6,641 nt of DNA from Acidobacteriota bacterium (lineage in GTDB: Bacteria; Acidobacteriota; Terriglobia; Acidiferrales; UBA7541): NCBI GenBank assembly GCA_003224195.1, contig QHYP01000043.1, forward strand, positions 19,088 through 25,728. Reading direction: 5' to 3'. Below are positions 1 to 5,021 of the stretch, piece by piece. Numbering within the stretch: the stretch's first letter is position 1; every line of letters starts with the position of its first letter. The position numbers and the translations under genes are program-made. Below the pieces are notes generated by a model. The model saw nothing but the letters and a program-made list of their open reading frames with translations. It searched no databases and was not told the origin of the DNA.

Positions 1-1283
1 TCCCGCGTCCAAACGGCGGCCGCAAGACCGTAAGGATTGTTGTTTGCCGCGCGGAGTGCTTCTTCGACGTCGGTAAACTCAATCACGGCAAGAACGGGCC
101 CAAAAATCTCCTCCCGCGCGATGGTCATTTCGTTGCTCACGCCGTCGAAAACTGTTGGCTGCAAGAAAAGGCCTTTCCCGTTGCCTAAATGCGCCCGCTC
201 GCCCCCGGCAACGAGTTGTGCGCCTTCCGCTTTGCCCTTTTCGATGTAGCCGAGCACTTTGCTCATCTGCTCGGAGCTCACCAACGCGCCGAAACGCGTT
301 TTGGGGTCCAGAGGGTCGCCTGGATTCATCTTTTTCGCGCGCTCGACGAGCTTCTGCATGAATTCGTCTTTGATCTTTTTCTCGACCAGCAGGCGTGAAC
401 CGGCCGCGCAAACTTCGCCCTTTCCATAGAAGATGCCGATCGTCGCGCCGCGTGCCGCAGCATCGAGATCGGCATCTGCGAACACGATGTTCGCTGACTT
501 GCCGCCCAGCTCGAGCGTAACGCGCTTCACCGTGGCGGCCGACTCGCGCATGATCTCCTGGCCGGTCGCCGTCGAACCGGTGAATGCGATCTTGTCCACT
601 CCGGCATGACGAACGAGCGCCCGGCCGAGCTCCCGCGTCGATCCCGTGACGACATTCAACACGCCCTCGGGAAGTCCCGCCTCCTGGCAGATTTCCGCGA
701 GCCGCAGGGCGGTTAGCGAAGTCCACGGCGCCGGTTTGAGCACCACTGTGTTGCCGGCGGCAAGCGCCGGCGCGACTTTCCAGGACGCCAGCAGCAAGGG
801 GAAATTCCACGGCACGATTGCCGCGACTACACCGATGGGCTCGCGCAGCGTGTAATTCAGATACTGCCCTTTAACGGGCGCGGTTTCCCCATGAATTTTG
901 GTGGCCCAGCCCGCGTAGTAGCGAAAAACTTCCGCCACCATGGGCATGTCCACCTGCCGGGATTCGAAAATGGGCTTGCCGTTGTCCAGCGTTTCAAGCG
1001 TGCCGAGCTCTTCGTTGTATTTATCGATGAGGTCGCCGATCCTCCACAGCAGTCGCCCGCGGTCCGAGGCGCTCATTTCCGGCCACGGGCCTGATTCAAA
1101 CGCTTTTCGCGCAGCAGTGACTGCGGCATCCGCGTCACGCTCATCCGCTTCAGCGAGCGTGGTCAGCGCCTCGCCAGTCGCAGGATTGATCGTCGAGAAC
1201 GTTTTACCGGACGCCGCGTCGGCCCATTTTCCGCCGATGAAGAGCCGGCCTGGTTTGATCGGTATGGTTGTCGCCGTGGCCAT
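1..1283 (-). CDS. NAD(P)-dependent aldehyde dehydrogenase, C-terminus cut by window edge
   Basis: The enzyme oxidises an aldehyde to the acid with NAD(P)+, in the cytoplasm. I translated 427 codons from the ATG at 1283; the frame is still open at base 1. Family members are about 490-500 residues, so roughly 65-70 are missing. Visible landmarks are the substrate-pocket Asn160 in VPWNF, Lys183 in LKPAPW, the nucleotide-binding FTGSTATG at 234-241, general base Glu258 in ELGGKS, nucleophile Cys292 in GEVCAAGSR, and Glu392/Phe394 in EEIFGP. The Glu258-Cys292 spacing of 34 matches ALDH2 (268/302). The start gives the usual family N-terminus (PGRLFIGGKW), although only a weak GGAG lies 12 bases upstream. 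The position equivalent to ALDH2 Glu195 is Pro186, which may relax the NAD preference (inference). It is the last gene seen in the tetR-crotonase operon. The family and catalytic competence are secure; the substrate is unknown. Confidence 0.95.
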   Translation of the reverse strand, partial: MATATTIPIKPGRLFIGGKWADAASGKTFSTINPATGEALTTLAEADERDADAAVTAARKAFESGPWPEMSASDRGRLLWRIGDLIDKYNEELGTLETLDNGKPIFESRQVDMPMVAEVFRYYAGWATKIHGETAPVKGQYLNYTLREPIGVVAAIVPWNFPLLLASWKVAPALAAGNTVVLKPAPWTSLTALRLAEICQEAGLPEGVLNVVTGSTRELGRALVRHAGVDKIAFTGSTATGQEIMRESAATVKRVTLELGGKSANIVFADADLDAAARGATIGIFYGKGEVCAAGSRLLVEKKIKDEFMQKLVERAKKMNPGDPLDPKTRFGALVSSEQMSKVLGYIEKGKAEGAQLVAGGERAHLGNGKGLFLQPTVFDGVSNEMTIAREEIFGPVLAVIEFTDVEEALRAANNNPYGLAAAVWTR

Positions 1284-1292
1284 GAACCGTCG

Positions 1293-1391
1293 TTACTCCA
1301 ACCGATTTTGAGCAGTCTGGACGCTGAGGTTCTGCAACTCCGCCGCGACCATTCTCACGATGACATGCGCCGTCACTTCGCTCACTCTCAT
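1293..1391 (-). CDS. Possible 32-residue microprotein between crotonase and aldehyde dehydrogenase
   Basis: This small ORF begins with ATG two bases after the crotonase stop and ends with TAA nine bases before the aldehyde dehydrogenase ATG. An AAAGGA Shine-Dalgarno-like sequence lies 8 bases upstream, inside the last crotonase codons. The peptide starts MRVSEVTAHVIVRMVAAELQ and ends QTAQNRLE; it is probably helical and shows no clear membrane segment or known motif. It lies in the same frame as the aldehyde dehydrogenase, separated by TAA and three codons, so it could be a coupling ORF that delivers ribosomes to the downstream start, or a remnant of a longer gene. I do not recognise it, and chance cannot be excluded at this length. 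Confidence 0.4.
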   Translation of the reverse strand: MRVSEVTAHVIVRMVAAELQNLSVQTAQNRLE

Positions 1392-1393
1392 CT

Positions 1394-2203
1394 CTATTTT
1401 CCTTTGAACTGAGGCTGGCGCTTCTCGACGTATGCCGAAAGCCCTTCCTTCGCGTCTTCACTGGTAAAAAGCAATTGCTGCAACTCGCGTTCGATCCCTA
1501 GGGCTTCGCCGAAACCCACTTCGGAGCCTGTCACCACCGCGCGCTTGATCCGACCGACGGCGCGCGACGCCTTGTTCGGCGGAACAAATTGCTTAGCGTA
1601 CTCCATCACGTCCTGCCAAAACGTGTCGCGGTCGTAAATGTAGTGAACCAAGCCGAATTCGAGCGCCTCCTCGAAACTGAAAGTCCGGCCTGTTGCCATC
1701 AACTCGATCGCGCGGGCGCGCCCGATGATTCGGGCCAGCCGTTGCGTCCCCCCAGTGCCCGGGAGAACCCCCAAGTTGACTTCCGGTAGGCCGATTTTCC
1801 CGCCTTCCTGGCGCGCGATGCGAATGTCGCACGCGAGCGCGATTTCCAGCCCGCCGCCGACCGTGTGCCCGTTCAAGGCCGCGATCACAAGCTTGGGAGT
1901 CTGCTCCAGACGGCAAAGCGTCTCATTGGCATGCAGACAGAAGTAATACTTGAACTGGGGATCGGCCGTCGTCAACATCGGGATGCTTGCGCCCGCCGAA
2001 AAGAATTTTTCGCCGCGGCCGGTCAGCATCAGAACATGGGCGGACTCGTCCATGCGCGCCTTGAGGATACAAGTGTCGAGCTGTTGCATCATCTCGTAGG
2101 TATAGGTGTTCGCCGGCGGATCGTTCATCTCCAGCACGGCGATGCCGCCTTCCACGCGGTAATGGACAAGCTCTTTTTCCTGCACCGTTTGCGTTGTTGC
2201 CAT
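1394..2203 (-). CDS. Enoyl-CoA hydratase/isomerase (crotonase) family protein
   Basis: This 269-residue protein is a crotonase of typical length, expected to hydrate a 2-enoyl-CoA to the 3-hydroxyacyl-CoA in the cytoplasm. The oxyanion-hole strand FSAGAS is at residues 68-73 and the second half of the hole is in NGHTVGGGLE at 111-120. Both acidic residues of classical hydratases are present: Glu120 in GGGLE and Glu141 in GLPEVNLG. The family signature LPGTGGTQRL follows at 147-156. The ATG at 2203 was chosen because AAGGAG lies 10 bases upstream and the family fold starts near residue 12; the frame stays open further upstream but would overlap tetR. The gene sits 46 bases after tetR and just before a small ORF and an aldehyde dehydrogenase, suggesting acyl-CoA breakdown. 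With both glutamates a hydratase is more likely than an isomerase, but other crotonase reactions remain possible. Confidence 0.95.
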   Translation of the reverse strand: MATTQTVQEKELVHYRVEGGIAVLEMNDPPANTYTYEMMQQLDTCILKARMDESAHVLMLTGRGEKFFSAGASIPMLTTADPQFKYYFCLHANETLCRLEQTPKLVIAALNGHTVGGGLEIALACDIRIARQEGGKIGLPEVNLGVLPGTGGTQRLARIIGRARAIELMATGRTFSFEEALEFGLVHYIYDRDTFWQDVMEYAKQFVPPNKASRAVGRIKRAVVTGSEVGFGEALGIERELQQLLFTSEDAKEGLSAYVEKRQPQFKGK

Positions 2204-2213
2204 CTCCTGTTTT

Positions 2214-2219
2214 CTCCTT
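2214..2219 (-). promoter_or_regulatory. Ribosome binding site of the crotonase gene
   Basis: AAGGAG on the minus strand lies 10 bases before the ATG at 2203, and a second AGGAG directly abuts the ATG. This supports the 269-residue start over the open upstream frame that begins at 2323 inside tetR. Confidence 0.65.
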
Positions 2220-2249
2220 GTTGAATTCTTCGCAATTCCTGGAATCTGC

Positions 2250-2915
2250 TTAATCGGAGGATCCCGCCTTTTCGAGCGCAGGACGCTCGGCCTCCCACCG
2301 CTCGGACTGTCTGTCGCGCTCATTTAATACGCCGTGCAGGAAAATCCGCGCCATCGTTTCCGCCAGCTCCTCGGCTCTCGGATCAACCTTCGGGTTATGC
2401 CATTTATAGACCCAGTTCATCATGCCGTAGAGGCTCAAGACCGCAATGCGCGCGTTCAGCCCGTTGGTTCTACCCTGCCGGCTTAATTCTTCGAAGATCC
2501 CCCGCGCTAAGCCGTAATAGCGCCGCTTGATGGCCGCCACCTGCCTCTTGAACGGCTCTTCAAGGGCGTCTTCTTCATGGGCGAGAACTTTCATTTCGGC
2601 GGGATGGGTCAGGAAATAGAGGATGTGGTTGCGAATAAAGACGGACAGGCGTTCCAACGGCTCAGTCGTGACGTTCAAACGCCTTTCCAGCTCCTCCAAA
2701 ATACTTGTAAAAGCATGAATCTGAATGAGATATAGCAGCTTTTGCTTGCTCTCAAAATAGTAGTACAGGCTCGAAAGAGGGAGACCCGTAGCCCGGCTGA
2801 TATCCCGGATGGACGTGCTTGCGTAGCCTTGCGCCGCAAAAATTTGCGCGGCGTGCCGAAGGATGAGTTGAAGCTTTCCTTCCGTGTCCCGGCCATTCGG
2901 TGTGCGGGGAGCCAT
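2250..2915 (-). CDS. TetR/AcrR-family transcriptional regulator
   Basis: This 221-residue protein has a normal TetR length. Residues 13-60 form the N-terminal DNA-binding domain, with the helix-turn-helix at about 34-55 (SIRDISRATGLPLSSLYYYF), an excellent match to the family. The rest is a helical ligand and dimer domain; the SLYGMMNWVYKWHNP stretch at 161-175 recalls the C-terminal domain of acyl-CoA-responsive regulators such as KstR2 (from memory, no alignment run). It is the first gene of an apparent operon with a crotonase and an aldehyde dehydrogenase, so it probably represses this set until an acyl-CoA or related ligand binds. A palindrome over its own transcription start points to autoregulation. 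The ATG at 2915 has no clear Shine-Dalgarno sequence. The family is certain; the ligand is not. Confidence 0.95.
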   Translation of the reverse strand: MAPRTPNGRDTEGKLQLILRHAAQIFAAQGYASTSIRDISRATGLPLSSLYYYFESKQKLLYLIQIHAFTSILEELERRLNVTTEPLERLSVFIRNHILYFLTHPAEMKVLAHEEDALEEPFKRQVAAIKRRYYGLARGIFEELSRQGRTNGLNARIAVLSLYGMMNWVYKWHNPKVDPRAEELAETMARIFLHGVLNERDRQSERWEAERPALEKAGSSD

Positions 2916-2925
2916 AGTGCTTAGT

Positions 2926-2939
2926 CGAACGTTCGTTCG
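2926..2939. promoter_or_regulatory. Putative TetR operator, perfect 10-bp palindrome
   Basis: CGAACGTTCG at 2926-2935 is a perfect palindrome, and a further GTTCG at 2935-2939 gives an alternative inverted pair with CGAAC at a 4-base spacing. The site lies 10 bases before the tetR ATG, just downstream of the predicted -10 box and over the predicted transcription start. This is where a self-repressing TetR protein would block transcription. TetR operators of this CGAAC/GTTCG type are common, but binding by this protein is inferred. Confidence 0.65.
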
Positions 2940-2942
2940 GAA

Positions 2943-2971
2943 ACTTTACCGCTCGCCTCGACGCCTGTCAA
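2943..2971 (-). promoter_or_regulatory. Sigma-70-type promoter of the tetR-crotonase-ALDH operon
   Basis: On the minus strand there is a perfect -35 box TTGACA (2966-2971), exactly 17 bases of spacer, and the -10 box TAAAGT (2943-2948, four of six consensus positions). Transcription would start near 2936, about 20 bases before the tetR ATG, inside the palindromic operator. The next three genes lack obvious promoters of their own, so this one probably serves the whole leftward operon. Confidence 0.65.
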
Positions 2972-3067
2972 GAACTTCCCCCCGCTCGGTGCCAAGGTAG
3001 GCCCTTAGTTCGGCGCCGGATTTTTGAGTCGCAGGATGCTCCCGGCTCATCGAAAGCCTGGGTGAAC

Positions 3068-3095
3068 TTGAGGCCACCGTGGAATGTGCTACCTT
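3068..3095 (+). promoter_or_regulatory. Weak candidate promoter for the sigma factor gene
   Basis: TTGAGG at 3068-3073 and TACCTT at 3090-3095 are 16 bases apart, and a TG one base before the -10 box makes it an extended -10 type. The match is modest. It would give a leader of roughly 40 bases before the chosen GTG. The rest of the divergent interval 2972-3144 shows nothing else I can support. Confidence 0.25.
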
Positions 3096-3134
3096 AAGAA
3101 TCGGAAACTTCGCGCCGAATCCAGACTGGACCGT

Positions 3135-3142
3135 AGGGAGGA
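3135..3142 (+). promoter_or_regulatory. Shine-Dalgarno sequence deciding the sigma factor start
   Basis: AGGGAGGA is the only strong ribosome binding site upstream of the conserved domain. It ends two bases before the GTG at 3145, a rather short distance. The next in-frame start, ATG at 3169, is 26 bases away and has no site of its own. Confidence 0.5.
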
Positions 3143-3144
3143 CT

Positions 3145-3768
3145 GTGAGCACGGCGGAACCAAAACGAATGCCGTCAACGATCGTCCGCGAGGACGAACA
3201 CGCGCTCGTCCTGGCCGCCAAGGCCGGCGATGTGGCCGCCTTTGAGGAGCTCGTGAACCGTTACGAGCGGAAAATCTTCCGGTTGGCGCAAAACATTACG
3301 GGGAATCGCGAAGACGCCGAGGACGCCATGCAGGATGCCTTCCTCAAGTCCTATGCCCATTTGAAGGAATTCCAGGGCGACTCGCGCTTCTATACCTGGC
3401 TGGTGCGCATCGCCGTCAATGAATCCCTGATGCGTTTGCGCAAACGCAAGCCGAATCAGATTTCCCTGGACGAACCGGTTGGCACCGACGATGACATCAT
3501 GCCACGAGAAGTCGAAGATTGGGGTCCGAGCCCCGAACAACGCTACGCGCAGACCGAGTTGCAACAGATCCTCAACAACGCCATCGAAAATCTTGATCCG
3601 CCATATCGGACCGTGTTTGTTTTGAGGGATGTGGAAGAGCTTTCCACGGAAGAGACGGCGGCGCTGCTCGGCATTTCCGTTCCCGCGGTGAAATCCCGTT
3701 TGCTGCGCGCGCGGCTCAAGATGCGGGAGCAATTGCAGCGCTACTTTCGTAAGGGTGATTCAAATTGA
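3145..3768 (+). CDS. RpoE-like ECF RNA polymerase sigma factor
   Basis: From the GTG at 3145 the protein has 207 residues, normal for an extracytoplasmic-function sigma factor. Region 2, which binds core polymerase and the -10 element, covers about 33-101 and includes AEDAMQDAFLKSYAHL and FYTWLVRIAVNESLMRLRK. After an acidic linker, region 4, which reads the -35 element, covers about 141-197, with LDPPYRTVFVLRDVEELS and the helix-turn-helix ALLGISVPAVKSRLLRAR. The frame also opens at a GTG at 3079, but those extra residues look unlike the family and overlap the candidate promoter; ATG 3169 is another possible start. It overlaps the downstream anti-sigma gene by 4 bases, so the product is probably held inactive by that partner until a stress signal arrives. 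Target genes and signal are unknown. Confidence 0.95.
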   Translation: MSTAEPKRMPSTIVREDEHALVLAAKAGDVAAFEELVNRYERKIFRLAQNITGNREDAEDAMQDAFLKSYAHLKEFQGDSRFYTWLVRIAVNESLMRLRKRKPNQISLDEPVGTDDDIMPREVEDWGPSPEQRYAQTELQQILNNAIENLDPPYRTVFVLRDVEELSTEETAALLGISVPAVKSRLLRARLKMREQLQRYFRKGDSN

Positions 3769-4004
3769 ATTGCAACAGCGTCATTCGCGAGCTTTCGGAT
3801 TATCTGGACAGCGACTTGGAACTGGCCGTCAAGCAGGAACTCGAGCGCCATCTGGCGGACTGCGAAGACTGCAGGCTCGTCGTGGATCAGACCAGGAAGA
3901 CCGTGGAAATCTTCTGCGGCTCCGAACCGCTGGAGCTTCCGGCGGACGTCCGTTCCCGCTTGCACGAGGCCCTGCGCAGAAAGGCCGGGGCGCGGCCGAT
4001 CTAA
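3765..4004 (+). CDS. Soluble zinc-finger anti-sigma factor (zf-HC2/ZAS type)
   Basis: This 79-residue protein is predicted to bind the upstream ECF sigma factor. The zinc motif HLADCEDC spans residues 29-36 (His29, Cys33, Cys36), and Cys3 can supply the fourth ligand, as usual for the family; the ELSDYLDSDLE segment also fits zf-HC2 domains. There is no hydrophobic segment, so unlike many anti-sigma factors it is cytoplasmic, resembling redox-responsive RsrA-type proteins in layout. An extra Cys51 lies beyond the motif. Translation starts at TTG (3765), overlapping the sigma stop in the string TTGA, with AAGGGTG 7 bases upstream, which implies translational coupling and balanced amounts of the pair. 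Redox sensing is inferred from the motif and the soluble architecture. Confidence 0.88.
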   Translation: MNCNSVIRELSDYLDSDLELAVKQELERHLADCEDCRLVVDQTRKTVEIFCGSEPLELPADVRSRLHEALRRKAGARPI

Positions 4005-4010
4005 ATCGGC
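3995..4010. terminator. Small hairpin between convergent genes, possible weak terminator
   Basis: GCCGAT and ATCGGC form a perfect 6-bp stem around a CTAA loop that contains the anti-sigma stop codon. The convergent dehydrogenase gene ends at 4014. There is no T-tract on either strand, so it is not a classical intrinsic terminator; it is the only structure available to separate the two transcripts. Confidence 0.25.
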
Positions 4011-4013
4011 GCA

Positions 4014-4991
4014 TCAGTTCCCGGATGCTTCAGCCCACAGGGGCAATGGTCTTCCCTTCCCTTTCTCGATGGCCAGCCGGAACACGCGCGCGGCTACCGC
4101 CAAATCCCATACGGCGATCCCGTTGGACTTAAAGAGCGTGATTTCACTCTCCTTCGAACGCCCGCGCGCTTTCCCAGCCACAAGCTGAGCCAGTTCGCTG
4201 ACCTGGTTCCAGCGCGCCTCATCGCGGCCAAACGGCACGATCAGGTCGCCCGCTTCTTCGCGAGATTGTTCGATCGAATCCACGACAATTACGGAAATGC
4301 GGGAGATCGCGGCGTCGTCAAGTTCCCGCTTCTGCGGGAAGTTCGCTCCGATAGCGTTGATGTGCGCGCCTGGGGCGAGTGCCTTTCCGTCAAAGACCGG
4401 GTGACTCGACGTTGTGGCCGTGCAAACGATATCGGCTCCCTGAACCGCCGCTTCCGCAGTCGCCGTTGGGTGAACGGAAATTCCGATCCGGCGGACCATC
4501 TCTTTAGCAAAACTCTCGCGCTTTTCGGGATTCCGGCCGAAGACGCGCGCCGAATCTAATTTTCGCGCCGCAGCCACGGCTTCGAGCTGCGTCTTGGCTT
4601 GGCCCCCGGTGCCAATCACGGCAACAACGCGCGCGTCCCGCCGCGCAAGGTATTTTGTCGCAATGCCGGAGGCCGCGCCGGTCCGCAACTGACCCAACAC
4701 ATCCGCCTCGATCAGAGCCACCATCTTGCCCGTGGCGATTTCGTAGAGCGGCACAACAAAGCACAATTGCCCTCGGACAAACGTGTACAGTTTCATCGCC
4801 AGATAGCCGGCTGTAAAATCCGCCGCCGCCATGTAGTGAAAGAAACCGCCGCCGTGTAGTTCAATCCTCTTCCGTGGATGAAGCGTGGCTTCGCCGTTCG
4901 CTTGCCGCCTGGAGATCACCTCAACCGCCTCGATGGCCATGGGCATCGTCAACAGTTCGCGGACTTCCCGCTCACTGATGTGCAGGGTCAT
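4014..4991 (-). CDS. Ornithine cyclodeaminase/mu-crystallin family NAD(P)-dependent enzyme
   Basis: This 325-residue protein is full length for the family, which includes ornithine cyclodeaminase, archaeal alanine dehydrogenase, ketimine reductases and pyrroline-2-carboxylate reductase. The N-terminal part carries the dimer and substrate region, with MKLYTF (Lys67) and EADVLGQLRTGAASGIATKY at 95-114 (Arg103); both residues line up with substrate-binding positions by memory of the family. The Rossmann nucleotide site VVAVIGTGGQAKTQ is at 122-135, followed by INAIGANFPQKRELDD at 211-226, whose Asp225 is the probable catalytic acid, and the C-terminal signature LFKSNGIAVWDLAVA at 286-300. GGAGGA ends 5 bases before the ATG at 4991, confirming the start. 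It follows the NHL gene by 30 bases and is probably co-transcribed. The substrate cannot be told from sequence; a cyclic imine or amino acid/keto acid pair is likely. Confidence 0.93.
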   Translation of the reverse strand: MTLHISEREVRELLTMPMAIEAVEVISRRQANGEATLHPRKRIELHGGGFFHYMAAADFTAGYLAMKLYTFVRGQLCFVVPLYEIATGKMVALIEADVLGQLRTGAASGIATKYLARRDARVVAVIGTGGQAKTQLEAVAAARKLDSARVFGRNPEKRESFAKEMVRRIGISVHPTATAEAAVQGADIVCTATTSSHPVFDGKALAPGAHINAIGANFPQKRELDDAAISRISVIVVDSIEQSREEAGDLIVPFGRDEARWNQVSELAQLVAGKARGRSKESEITLFKSNGIAVWDLAVAARVFRLAIEKGKGRPLPLWAEASGN

Positions 4992-4996
4992 CGCTA

Positions 4997-5002
4997 TCCT
5001 CC
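4997..5002 (-). promoter_or_regulatory. Strong ribosome binding site of the cyclodeaminase-family gene
   Basis: GGAGGA on the minus strand sits 5 bases before the ATG at 4991. It is the best Shine-Dalgarno sequence in the leftward cluster and fixes the start. Confidence 0.7.
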
Positions 5003-5021
5003 GGCGCTTCTCTCTTCAATT

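Noticed and set aside
478..494. Inverted repeat GCGAAC-ACGAT-GTTCGC resembling the tetR operator half-sites
   Set aside because: It lies within the conserved aldehyde dehydrogenase coding sequence, and its 5-base spacing differs from that at 2926-2939; probably codon coincidence.
79..810. A 243-codon open frame on the minus strand
   Set aside because: It is an out-of-frame shadow of the aldehyde dehydrogenase, whose real frame runs to the window edge; the arginine-rich translation resembles no family.
2223..2238. GAATT/AATTC inverted repeat between tetR and the crotonase gene
   Set aside because: A 5-bp AT-rich stem with a 6-base loop and no T-tract is too weak to call a terminator.
2204..2323. 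An upstream extension of the crotonase reading frame by 40 codons, overlapping the 3' end of tetR
   Set aside because: The extra residues are basic and unlike crotonases, and the ATG at 2203 has AAGGAG upstream and gives the normal family length.
3102..3134. GGAAAC followed by GTA-like sequence as a self-recognised ECF promoter before the sigma gene
   Set aside because: The distance between the two parts is several bases longer than the usual ECF spacing and the -10 part is poor.
3079..3144. GTG at 3079 as the sigma factor start
   Set aside because: The extra 22 residues lie over the candidate promoter, precede the only good Shine-Dalgarno sequence and lack family similarity.
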